Part shown: positions 50,295 to 58,526 of the stretch, piece after piece
Position numbering within the stretch: position 1 is the first letter of the stretch
Layout: each line of letters starts with the position of its first letter
NCBI GenBank assembly: GCA_041394905.1
Contig: JAWKHJ010000002.1
Location: forward strand, 682,001 to 746,000
Reading direction: 5' to 3'
Source: RI-231 sp041394905
GTDB lineage: Bacteria > Acidobacteriota > Terriglobia > Bryobacterales > UBA6623
Length of the DNA: 64,000 nucleotides
Program-made: the position numbers and the translations under genes
The notes under the pieces: generated by a model
Database searches by the model: none
Told to the model about the DNA's origin: nothing
The model's input: only the letters and a program-made list of their open reading frames with translations

Positions 50295-50424
50295 CGAAGA
50301 ACCGGTTCTCTACTACCGCGGGTTTGCGGGCGGCTTACAGGCCCAGCCGCCAGGGCGCTGGAGATTTTTGAAGTGGACTGCGCAGTGAGAGCCGGCCGCC
50401 TCTCCGTGGCCGACTTCTTTGTCC
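50295..50424. repeat. Dispersed 130-bp repeat, copy A
   Basis: Begins CGAAGAACCGGTTCTCTACT with the perfect palindrome AGAACCGGTTCT at 50298-50309, continues through CGGCTTACA-GGCCCAGCCGCC and GACTGCGCAGTGAGAGCCGG to CTTCTTTGTCC. It matches copy B at 51502-51639 over its length with small indels. Either strand gives short open frames, but no conserved coding pattern is convincing. Confidence 0.75.
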
Positions 50425-50772
50425 ACTGTCCAGGGTAGCAGGGGCGCCAAGGGTTTTGCGCTGATTCAGGCAGCTTGCTTCGCATAACGGTTGAATCTGG
50501 GCGGGTTTCCTTGTGCGGCGAAGAGTCCAAGCTTCGTGACGACCTCTCTCTTGACTCGGAAGCAGGCGAATGCGATTCTGCAAGGCATGATCGAGGCTGC
50601 GGAGAAGCTGCTGGAGGAGTTCGAAGCGCTTTCGGACAGGCGCGGTCGCAAGTCGTCGCCGAAATGGCTCGCCGCGTGAAGCCAGGTCGCACGCGGTCTG
50701 CCAGATGACGCGGACTTGATTGGCGCCGCGGACAAGTCTTTTTGGAGCTCGATCAGCGCGAGCAACCGGGCG

Positions 50773-51089
50773 ATGCTTCCCGCTGCGGGGTGACGTCTGG
50801 CTCGTTGACCTTGGCCATGGCCGCGAAGGTGCGGCCAGCGCTGGTGATGGACGTTCCGCCAGGTGACGAGGACCGGGCGCTCGTGACCGGTTCCCTCACA
50901 CGACCAGCCCGCGTCAGTCGCGCCGAGTCGGCGTTCCCGTTCGCTTTCGCAGGCCTGGCGTATTCGACGCACAGGCCTCGTCACGATTCCCATGCGAAGC
51001 TGATACGCCAGATCGGGCGGTTGGCGGCTGACCAAATGGATGACGTCGAGCCGGGGTTCGTAAATGGTTCAGGCCTGCTGGACCGTTAG
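50773..51089 (+). pseudogene. MazF/PemK-type toxin, frame-broken
   Basis: Pieces in three frames read in order as a MazF-like toxin: RGDVWLVDLG near 50785, MAAKVRPALVMDVPPGDEDR from 50815, RALVT, then in another frame FRRPGVFDAQ near 50945, and AKLIRQIGRLAADQMDDVE near 50995. The N-terminal RGDVW and KxRPAxV motifs define the family of mRNA interferases. At least three single-base shifts are needed. The closest possible antitoxin lies convergent on the other strand; upstream, 50491-50679 holds a short helical frame (EAAEKLLEEFEALSD) of unknown meaning. Confidence 0.6.
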
Positions 51090-51119
51090 TCCCGGAGTCC
51101 GAAGCTCCCATCCCCGCGC

Positions 51120-51389
51120 TTGCGCGGACAGCTAGGCTGGCGGGAGAATTTGGAGTCCGCGCAAGCGTCCTGGAGAAAGCTCAGGAGCTCTTCGTCCCGC
51201 CATTTGGCTGGCAGTGGCTTCGTCACGAAAGCTCCGCAGGATGTAATCGAGCGGGCGAGGGCCTTCGAGATCGCGGATGACGATGACGCGCACGTATTGA
51301 TCGCGGTCCATGCCAGCGGTGCAGGCCTTCTGCTCGAAGGCCGGTCCACCAGATCCGTCGGGGATGGGAACTGTGACGATGACGCTCAT
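51120..51389 (-). pseudogene. Ribbon-helix-helix-like antitoxin (VapB/CopG type), frame-broken
   Basis: From Met 51389, with GAGGA upstream, the reading is MSVIVTVPIPDG, then EQKACTAGMDRDQYVRVIVI and RDLEGPRPLDYILRSFRDEA. After a break the other frame gives RDEELLSFLQDACADSKFSR. I recognise this as the frequent small antitoxin layout in which a (GLDRxxYV) helix is followed by (RDLxGPxP) and a final acidic helix. No PIN toxin is adjacent. Convergent with the MazF remnant. Confidence 0.5.
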
Positions 51390-51501
51390 ACTCACGTCCT
51401 CGTACGTTATTTTCGCCTGTCGGCTTGGCGGGGGCAGGAACCGCATTCTGGAGCCTGTCGCGTACCAGAAACGCTCGAGGCGCGTGGCCCCGGCGCGTAC
51501 C

Positions 51502-51639
51502 CGAAGAACCGGTTCTCTACTATCAGCGGAGCTAGTGCAGGCGGCTTACAAGGCCCAGCCGCCGGGGCGCTGTGGAGAATCTCGGATTTGGACTGCGCAG
51601 TGAGAGCCGGCCGCATCTCCGTGGCCAGCTTCTTTGTCC
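51502..51639. repeat. Dispersed repeat, copy B
   Basis: 138 bases matching copy A (50295-50424): same palindrome AGAACCGGTTCT (51505-51516), same CGGCTTACAAGGCCCAGCCG block and same GACTGCGCAGTGAGAGCCGG block. It ends 14 bases before the HigB-like remnant. The two copies flank the MazF and antitoxin remnants in direct orientation. Confidence 0.75.
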
Positions 51640-51652
51640 GCCTAGAGAATAC

Positions 51653-51920
51653 CATGGGGATGCAAATCAGCTGTGGCGAAACACCGACACCCTTCAGCCC
51701 CTGCCGGATGTCGACTCGGGCGTGATGGAGATCCGGGTCCACGCGCGGACGAGTTTCGCGCCTCCTACGTTGCCCGGTTCGAAGAGGCGGTCTACGTGCT
51801 CCCATCTTCGCCAAGAAGAGGCGGACCACGCGGAAGGCGGACATCGATCTGGGCGGTCCGCGCTTGCGCGATACTGAACCTGAGACGGTCGAAATAGAGA
51901 AATGGAAACTGAGGTGGCGC
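51653..51920 (+). pseudogene. HigB/RelE-type toxin remnant
   Basis: Reading across frames: LQPLPDVDSGVMEIRVHAR, FRASYVARFEEAVYVL, then FAKK and RKADIDLGGPRLRD before EIEKWKLRWRH. The order GVxEIRxx-DxFRxxYVAxFEEAVYVLHxFxKKxxKT is that of Gp49/HigB-like toxins. The N-terminal third is missing or replaced by repeat copy B, and three shifts interrupt it. The antitoxin-like frame begins at once downstream, the HigBA order. Confidence 0.55.
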
Positions 51921-52136
51921 CATGGAACCGACAAAAGTCACGAAGGGCCGTGACGTTTTCACGGATCTCGGATTCTCTGCGGCAGGCTAATGGACGTGGA
52001 TGTGAAGGTCAGGCAATCGTCTCGGCGTGTGGTGTGAGGCTAGCTCGGCCGATCAAACATTTACCGGAAGGCTCCCTCCCGCGCTTGGTGCCGCCGGAAA
52101 TCACTTTCATGAACTGCCTAGCAGAAAGACGTTAGA
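51921..52136 (+). pseudogene. HigA/XRE-type antitoxin remnant
   Basis: ATG 51921 starts MEPTKVTKGRDVFTDLGFSA, like the N-terminus of HigA-type XRE antitoxins (NVFADLGF), then stops at 51990. No intact helix-turn-helix can be read further on, although short antitoxin-like pieces continue to about 52136. It follows the HigB remnant directly, which supports the pairing. Confidence 0.45.
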
Positions 52137-52294
52137 ATTGAGGCTAAGCTTAACTGGCGTCGCGAGAGCCAAGGCCTGGGCGAATGGGCATTACGTAATG
52201 GCTACGGGAGCGTAGCCTGGAGGTCACTGGGAGCATTCCGACAAGGGCTCTGTGGCGCACTCTCAAAGCGGATCTGTGAACTTGAATTTTCGGC

Positions 52295-53335
52295 ATGGAA
52301 GAGAGAACCCCGGCGCTGCGCGACCTTGCTTTACTTGGACTTCGACAAAGCTGCGTCAATTTGGAGTCAGTTCAAGGAGGCCTGCTTAAGACGACGTCGG
52401 TTAGAGGAAGGAGTCAGGTAAGACCACGGCTGCAGGCACAAACAGGTACCGTCTTTGGCGGGAACTAATCTCGGGGTCGATTACCTGGAGAAACACTCCA
52501 CACTTGAGATCAAAAGCCCTTCATCATGATGTCCTCAATCGCGTCGAAGAATGTTTGTCAGAGTCGAGCCTCGTCACCGATCTGTCCGAAGAGCTTGATC
52601 GCGAAGCGTCCGCAGATCGTGTCGAAGCGTGGTGAGCCGCCGACCCTATCTCGGGGCGCAGGGAAAGCGCCATCGAGGACTACAAGCAGATCCTGAAAGA
52701 TTAGCCAAAACTACAAGGATCTGGCGGCGTTCATCGGAAGATCGGTAGCGAAGAAATCATCTACAGGCTACCAGAGTCTCCCGAGCAGAAATTGGCCGAC
52801 ATTAAAGCCCGAGGAACCGATCACATGGATCGCAGGAAGCGCGGTATTCACCAGCAAAAATTGAAACACAGAGCGCGGCTTGCAGGAGCTTGCTGACTTG
52901 GCTATCAGCACACCGGAGCAGTGGATTCTAGATGGCATACAACGCTGGATTGACATATTTCTCTCGAATCGAATCAATTTTCGAGTTTATCTCTTTGAGT
53001 ATTGCCCATCATTTCAAGTCCTCTGCAATCTCAAACGAGACTGCTTCGTAGATTCAGACCTCGAGCATCTCCTGTATGGATATGGAAACAGACCAACCGT
53101 TTCCTTAGTTGTTTTCGGCTTAGTTACAGCACTACCGATAGACGGCGAGCCGAGCTTTGATCCCTGTCGGAGTTCAATGCTGAGGAATCTCCGGATCAAG
53201 CGAAGTTTGAAACGGCGTTTTCGAAAAGATCTTCGGTGCGATGGAGGAATTGGAAAAGAATTTGTGCGATACTCCAGGTACGCGAATGTCACCGTGCATC
53301 CACTTGCTGTTTACAGATCCTTCAAAATCGGCTAG
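52295..53335 (+). pseudogene. DUF6414-like protein, frame-broken
   Basis: ATG 52295 gives MEERTPALRD, then in the next frame LYLDFDKAASIWSQFK, an N-terminal YLD-x-DK-x-xS-x-xxQ pattern I associate with DUF6414. Pieces follow: DYLEKHSTLEIKSPS, LSEELDREASADRVEA, IEDYKQIL, YKDLAAFIGRSV. From 52880 one long frame reads TPEQWILDGIQRWIDIFLSN, FQVLCNLKRDCFVDSDLEHL, LVVFGLVTALP, and finally FVRYSRYANVTVHPLAVYR. The family assignment is from memory and moderate. Function unknown. The region is visibly AT-richer than its surroundings, which suggests transfer. Confidence 0.5.
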
Positions 53336-53382
53336 GCTCTGACGGCGGCGGGCTTCATTTTCCGCTACCCGCCCTGCTCTCA

Positions 53383-54258
53383 TTAAACCGCCTTCGCCTG
53401 GCCTGTGGCTTTCCATTTCACCGCCAGTTTATAACTGAGTGAGATTGAGGGCATTGAGGCCACAGAGAAGGAGAATCCGTTCTCGTCCGCTTGGGTGACT
53501 TGGATACCACCTGAACTTGGTTCGGAATCGGAAGACCCATAGAAACCTATCGTAACCTCAGGAGGCCTTGCAAACGGTGTCTTGAAGCGAACAGAGATGG
53601 GCACGCGCCTTTCTGAGGCAGCACGCACCTCTGACTGCGATACTTCACCGCTCAGCGACTGAGCGTGGTTGGATTTGGATCGAACACTTGCCAAGAGCCC
53701 AGCAAGTGCGGCGCCTGGGCCATGGCCCACGCTGCGGCCCCATGAGAGACGCTGGCACCGTGTGCCGCCTGATTTCCCAGCGCTATCAACTCCTTAAGGC
53801 CTTCCGCAACGAGCTTCGGAATCAGGCCGTGCTTACTGAGTGACTTAACAGCGCGGTGGCCGCTTCGCTCGGGTACGAGATTCGCCGCCTCGGCCACCTC
53901 TACTAGCTGCCTCTCGATTTCGATCCTGAGGGCCACAGAGCGAGGTTGGGGTCCCTGTCCGCGATTTCGCCTATGAATGCGACGAACCGGGCGACTTGAT
54001 TGGCAGTTGAGTGACATCAACCTTGGATGCTTTCGCTAGTGAGTCCGGCGATCTTGTCAGTGGCTGCCTTTACGTCCTGAAGTTCAACCTTGAGGCCTCC
54101 GGGTAGTTCGAGGATTTTACAAGGAGCTGAAACCAAGGCAAAATGCCGAGCGCCAGCGAGCCCAAGAAGACGGCATCGACCTCGATCGTGGGAACGAAGA
54201 GATGGATTGCCGCAAAAACCGCGCAGACAAGGGAGATCGTTACTTTGAGCCCACTCAA
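53383..54258 (-). pseudogene. Membrane-anchored protein with DUF4145-like and H-type lectin-like regions, frame-broken
   Basis: From Met 54258: MSGLKVTISLVCAVFAAIHL and LGSLALGILPWFQLLVKS form two membrane helices, then ELPGG-EVELQDVKAATDKI in another frame near 54090. A soluble helical region ALRIEIERQLVEVAEAANLV then LKELIALGNQAAHGASVSHG resembles DUF4145. The last 90 residues, RVPISVRFKTPFARPPEVTI, GFYGSSDSE, ENGFSFSVASMP and YKLAVKWKATGQAKAV, match the H-type lectin pattern (pairs of aromatic/proline motifs and a final W-x-A-x-G). Several shifts are needed. Convergent with the DUF6414-like gene. A defence or surface-sensing role is speculation. Confidence 0.45.
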
Positions 54259-54800
54259 CTATAGGCTACTCAATTTCGTTGGTTGCACGCTCAGTCAATG
54301 CTATCCGCAGTGATCCACGGGAGCCAGCTCGGCGATCAAAATCGTCGCTAACGCCATCGTGTTTACGCCAGGCTCGTTTGTTTCATATTTGCGATCTGGG
54401 CAGGCAAGGCCCGGACTTCGTCTGGCGCATGGATGTTGGCGCGGGCACATCAGGCAGGTGACGACTGCACGGAAGCGCTCAGAGCGGCGGCGAGGGTACT
54501 GGAGTTGAGAGCTGTGGCGGAGTCTGAGAAAGATTTGAAACGGTCGAGACGGAATGCGCTGAGTAGAACCCGGCAACGGTAGGTGCACGTTTGGTCGACA
54601 GGTCCGCGGAGCTCTTGCCGGCGCAGGCTTGGTAGGTTGGGTAAGCGAGCGAGGTGGAAGACGTTCGGTGACCGTGGGTTTGTACCCACGGTTCGATTAC
54701 GGTGCTTCAAATGGCAACTGGGTTTGGGTGAGGTGTGCGAACTTTGGCTGAGTTGATCTTCCCAGGGCGCGGCGGAGCCACTGTTTCGCTCATCGAAGAT
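54259..54800. other. Gene-free region with one palindrome
   Basis: About 540 bases with no frame I can support on either strand; the frames present are short or have skewed composition. It contains the hairpin at 54671-54692. Confidence 0.5.
54671..54692. repeat. REP-like hairpin with TTGT loop
   Basis: ACCGTGGGT, loop TTGT, ACCCACGGT, followed by TCG: a perfect 9-bp stem. Same architecture as the hairpin at 45683-45702. Confidence 0.6.
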
Positions 54801-54809
54801 GCCCGACGG

Positions 54810-55150
54810 CAGGGGATGCGGAAGGGCGTCGCGGGCGGTGGATCGTTCGGCGGCGGTGAGGCGGTCGGAGATGGATGGGTCGGTTCCGGCGTAGCGGATG
54901 CACCAAGCTCGGCGGTTGAGATGACTTCGAGCGTCTTTCAGTGACTTCGGCTTCGGTTGCGGAGTTGAAAGCCGGACGTAGCAGTGGTCTGTTTGCTCTA
55001 AGGGGGAAAACAGCTCTGGGGCGATGACTTGGGGGACGCCGCAGGGGTGCAGCATTGGTCTTCGACGTAGAAGTCGCCGGGGGCGTTGGCGGGGTGGGCG
55101 TTTTCGGGTCTGCGGGGCTCGTTGGGCACGTTTTCTGTGTAGCGGGGGCT
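54810..55150 (-). CDS. Small ferredoxin-like protein, one frame break
   Basis: Reading on the minus strand: YTENVPNEPRRPENAHPANA, PGDFYVEDQCCT, then after a gap near 55040 CGVPQVIAPELFSPLEQTDH, CYVRL, and later RAWCIRYAGTDPSISDRL. The order (PGDFYV-x-x-x-CC-T-x-CG-x-P-x-x-APELF ... CIRY-x-G) is one I know from small proteins annotated as ferredoxin-like, about 100 residues long. The start is uncertain (about 55150), as is the end; the tail runs into repeat sequence. Iron-sulfur binding through CC-x2-C and the later Cys is plausible but unproven. Confidence 0.45.
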
Positions 55151-55190
55151 GGGTGGTTTGGCAAGCGGGGTGCGGTTGTGGGGTGAGCCG

Positions 55191-55236
55191 GCCGTCGCGA
55201 GGACTCGCGACGCGGCAAACGTGGCCGTTTGCGCCT
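55191..55236. repeat. Two-hairpin repeat R1, copy 1
   Basis: CGTCGCGAG-GA-CTCGCGACG (55193-55212) followed by GCAAACG-TGGC-CGTTTGC (55215-55232): two perfect hairpins in tandem. A second copy lies at 55432-55477. Confidence 0.7.
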
Positions 55237-55269
55237 CGATTTCTTACCTGCGCGAATCGCTGCTAAGAC

Positions 55270-55314
55270 GCCGACCGCGAGGTCGGCGCTGCAAGCTGGG
55301 AGGCCTGCGCCACA
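55270..55314. repeat. Repeat R2, copy 1
   Basis: GCCGACCGCGAGGTCGGC hairpin followed by GCTGCAAGCTGGGAGGCCTG and CGCCACA. A second copy lies at 55624-55667. This resembles intergenic elements seen in soil Acidobacteriota genomes (from memory). Confidence 0.65.
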
Positions 55315-55431
55315 GGGTGGTCACATGGGGGCACGGGATTGTTGGGTTTTGGGTAAGAGTCTCCCGAGGGAGGCCGGGGCTTCTTGGCGGGGATGCGTGG
55401 TTTGTGGCGTGGGCGGCTGTGGGGTGAAAGA

Positions 55432-55477
55432 GCCGTCGCGAGGACTCACTGACGGCAAACCGTGGCCGTTTGCGCCT
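55432..55477. repeat. Two-hairpin repeat R1, copy 2
   Basis: Matches R1 copy 1 over 46 bases, but the first stem is degraded (CTCACTGACG) while the second half (GGCAAACCGTGGCCGTTTGC) is kept. Confidence 0.65.
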
Positions 55478-55623
55478 GGTGATCTGTGGGCTTCCGCCAG
55501 CGTCTTTGGTGGGCCGGCGTCTGGGACCGTGAGTTCGCGCACACGGTTCTGTTGCGGTGGTTCTGGCGGCAACTGGAGATCGGGTGGGATGTGCGAGTCG
55601 GCTGCGGCGGTGCTGCTGGTACC

Positions 55624-55667
55624 GCCGACCGGAGGTCGGCACTTTGCAAGCTCAGGCCTGCGCCACA
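55624..55667. repeat. Repeat R2, copy 2
   Basis: GCCGACCGGAGGTCGGC hairpin, then CTTTGCAAGCTCAGGCCTGC and GCCACA, in the same orientation as R2 copy 1. It lies just past the end of the second sulfatase. Confidence 0.65.
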
Positions 55668-55689
55668 ACGCGGGGTTTGAGGTAGGTCT

Positions 55690-57265
55690 CCGGAGAAGGG
55701 CGGCTTTTCGTAGCGGGGCGGGTTTTCGGTGACGCGGGGGTCGCCGCTGGTGGTGAGGATTTCCATCAGGGCCTCGGATAGCTTGGCCTTTTCTTCGGCG
55801 TATTCGGGGTTTTCGGCTAGGTTTTTGAGTTGGTGCGGGTCCTGGTCGAGGTCGTAGAGCTCTTCCGAGGGACGCTGGTCGAGCTCGCGTTCGGCGTAGG
55901 GGCGCACGGAGGCTTCGTCCATGTTGGTGACGAGCCAGGCTTTGGTCGGGCTGGCGTCGAAGTCGGCGAAGGCGACCATGGTGTTTCGCGCAGGTCTTCA
56001 TAGGACGGCATGGGGCTCTTGGGCGCGCCGAAGCCGGGGCCGACGCCCATGGGGTAGCGTTCGGGCTCGAAGTTGCGGATGTAGAGGAAGCGGTCCGTGC
56101 GCAGCATGGGGTAGGGCAGGTTGCCGGGGCGCGCGATGGCGACGTGGCGCTCGCGTCCGGCGACGACGCGGTTGCGCGATTCGTCGACGCGGCCGGATTT
56201 TTCCGATTCGAGCACGGGGATGAGGCTGCGCGCGGTCATGACTTCGGGCGGCTCGACGTGGGCGGCCTCGAGGAACGTGGGCGCGAGGTCGGGCAGCGAG
56301 ACGAAGTCGGTGAGCACGCGTCCGCCGGGGACCCGTTTCGGCCAGCGGATGGCGAGGGGGACGCGTAGGCCGAGGTCGTAGAGATCGCACTTGCCGCGCG
56401 GGAAGCCGGGGATGCCGTGGTCTCCGCTGACGGCGATGATGGTGTTGTCGAGCTCGCCGATGCGCTCGAGCTCGGCGAGCAGGACGCCGAGACCGGCGTC
56501 GAAGGCCATGGCTTCGCCCATGTAGTCGGCGAGGTCTTCGCGGACGGTGGGCGTGTCGGGCAAGTCGGCAGGCATTTTGCCCTCGAGGGCGTCGGGGTCG
56601 ATGCCCCAGAGCGCTTTGCCGGAGCCTTGGATCCATTTGCGGTGGACGTTGGTGGGGCCGAACCAGTAGCAGAAGGGCTGGCCGTCCTTGCGGTCGGCGA
56701 GGAAGTCTTCGAAGTTGCAGACTTCGGCGTAGAGCTCTTGGCGGCGTCGTGGTCGGGGGCGGCGGTGACGTACTGCGAGAAGCGGTTGAAGTTGACGCCA
56801 TGTCCTGCGTACTCAGCGGCTTTGCCGCCGTGAGGGCGTCAGCGGGCGTGCCGGGCGACCAGACTTTGTAGGTGAAGCCGATGTGGTAGCCGGCGTCGCG
56901 CAGCAGCATGGGATAGGAGGGGGGATGGACATGTCCCAGACGAGCGCCTTGCAGGATGAGCGCCTTGGCCTGATTGCGCCAGTGGCCGGAGAGCAGGGAG
57001 CTGCGGCAGGGCGTGCAGGAAGGGGCGTTGACGAGGCGTTTGGTGAACAGGACGCCTTCGTCGGCGATGCAGTCGAAGTTGGGCGTGTGGATGACGTCGC
57101 TGGGCGTGCCGGGCTGGACCTTGGAGTAGGCCGAGGCGAAGCGGCCCCAGTCGTCGGCGAAGGCGAAGACGATGTTGGGGAAAGCGGGCTCGGGCTGCGT
57201 GGAGGAGCAGGCGGCGAGCAGGGCCAGGGCTGCGAGGCCGAAGGGAGGGCTGGAAGGCGGCGCAT
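55690..57265 (-). CDS. Sulfatase lipoprotein with CTPCR active-site motif, several frame breaks
   Basis: Composite, about 520 residues. Met 57265 (MRRLPALP), then after a gap FGLAALALLAACSSTQPEPA (lipobox LAAC) and NIVFAFADDWGRFA with the calcium-site Asp pair. The formylglycine site reads NAPSCTPCRSSLLSGHWRN, so the usual CxPSR is CxPCR. Later pieces: MLLRDAGYHIGFTYKVWSPG, FDAGLGVLLAELERIGELDN, TIIAVSGDHGIPGFPRGKCD, LRVPLAIRWPKRVPGGRV and EELYDLDQDPHQLKNLAENP. The true stop is unclear (about 55690); the frame runs on into repeats to 55446. Exported sulfatase, substrate unknown. Confidence 0.75.
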
Positions 57266-57314
57266 GTGTCGTCCATGTTGGGGGATCGGGGCGATCTGGG
57301 GGATAATCGGGGGA

Positions 57315-57689
57315 GTGGAAGTTTCTCTGTATGACCGCGTGGGCGGCGAAAGGTTTCGAGCGGCTGGTGCGGGCGTTCTACGAGCAGGTGCCGGGGGACG
57401 ACATCCTGGGGCCGATGTATCCGGCGGAGGATTTGCCCGGGGCGGAGGAGCGGTTGCGAGACTTCCTGATGTTTCGCTTTGGCGGGCCGCCGAAGTACAT
57501 CATGGAGCGCGGGCACCGCGGCTGCGGATGCGGCATGGGCGCTTTCCGATCGGGCAGGCGGCGCGGGATCGCTGGATGAAGCTGATGAACCATGCGCTGG
57601 ACAAGGCCGAGCTGCCCGAGGACGCGACGAAAGAGCTGCGGGAGTTCTTCGACGGCGTTGCAACATTTCTGATGAACCGCGAAGGTTGA
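57315..57689 (+). CDS. Truncated haemoglobin, group II
   Basis: Composite, about 125 residues from GTG 57315 (VEVSLYDRVGG). A shift near 57350 leads to GFERLVRAFYEQVPGDDILG and MYPAEDLPGAEERLRDFLMF, and FGGPPKYIMERGH; another near 57505 returns to PRLRMRHGRFPIGQAARDRW and MKLMNHALDKAELPED. The B10 Tyr (AFYEQV), proximal His (LRMRH) and G8 Trp (DRWMKLM) are those of trHbO proteins. It binds oxygen or NO, or acts in peroxide or sulfide handling. It is divergent from the sulfatase by 50 bases. Confidence 0.85.
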   Translation: MEVSLYDRVGGERFRAAGAGVLRAGAGGRHPGADVSGGGFARGGGAVARLPDVSLWRAAEVHHGARAPRLRMRHGRFPIGQAARDRWMKLMNHALDKAELPEDATKELREFFDGVATFLMNREG

Positions 57690-57742
57690 AACAGCTTCGC
57701 GGAAAAAGACTCTATCTGAGAGCAAGTCCGACGCTAGAACGC

Positions 57743-58521
57743 ATGGCCGCCCAGCGCCACAATTTTCTGACCTCTTTGCTAGGAAAGCTCGGCGATTGGG
57801 GGTATTTTCCGCCACGGCTGTGGCGCGCATGCTCAAGCCGCCGCTGGAGCTGCCGGAAGTCGCGCGTCAAGTCCAGAAGGTGGGCTTTGATTCCGCGCCG
57901 CTGATTGGGCTATCGGGCCTGGCGGTGGGCGTGGTGATGTCGATGCACACGCGCTCGACGCTGGAGCGCTTTGGCGCGGAGGCGATGATCCCGACGGCGT
58001 TGACGATCGCGATGGTGCGCGAGACGGGTCCGCTGGTGACGGCGCTGTTGACCTCGGGGCGCGTGGGCGCGGGGATCGGCGCGGAGCTGGGCGGCATGCG
58101 CGTGACGGAGCAGATCGACGCGCTCGAGTCGCTGGCGGTCGATTCGATGAAGTTTCTCGTTTCGACGCGCGTGCTGGCGTTGATGATCGCGATGCCGATT
58201 CTGACGACGCTGTTCAATTTTTCGGCGATCTTCGGCGGATTTCTGGCGGAAACGGTGTTGAGCGGGATCTCGCTCGAGCTTTATCTGCAGCGCGGCTTTT
58301 CCGGAATTGGTTTTGACGAGTACATCCCGGCGACGCTGAAGACGGTGGTGTTCGGCTTCCTGATTTCGACGATTTCGGCGTGGCTGGGCTACCACGCCAG
58401 GGGCGGCGCGGAGGGCGTAGGTAGGGCTTCGACGCAGAGCGTGGTGGCGTCGTCGGTGGCGCTGATTCTGGTGAACGTGCTGCTGGTGAAGGCGATCCAG
58501 TTCTGGTTCCCCGTTGGCTAG
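57743..58521 (+). CDS. mlaE: MlaE-type ABC transporter permease
   Basis: About 259 residues from ATG 57743 (MAAQRHNFLTSLLGKLGDW), with a one-base break in the GGGGG run near 57797; the long frame then begins GVFSATAVARMLKPPLELPE. Core motifs VARQVQKVGFDSAPLIGLSG, IAMVRETGPLVTALLTSGRV, GAGIGAELGGMRVTEQIDAL and FISTI-like hydrophobic ends define MlaE. It is the membrane subunit moving phospholipid between the two membranes, working with the next two genes. Confidence 0.93.
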
Positions 58522-58526
58522 AGGAC

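Noticed and set aside
50295..50424. Repeat copy A as a protein-coding gene
   Set aside because: Short frames exist on both strands, but differences from copy B include indels that shift frame and there is no start with a ribosome site.
55191..55667. CRISPR array
   Set aside because: Repeats are of two kinds, only two copies each, with unequal distances and no cas genes; they are palindromic intergenic elements.
55998..56909. Arg/Pro-rich 303-codon frame on the minus strand
   Set aside because: It is the wrong frame of the sulfatase; the true pieces (SGDHGIPGFPRGK and others) lie in the neighbouring frames.
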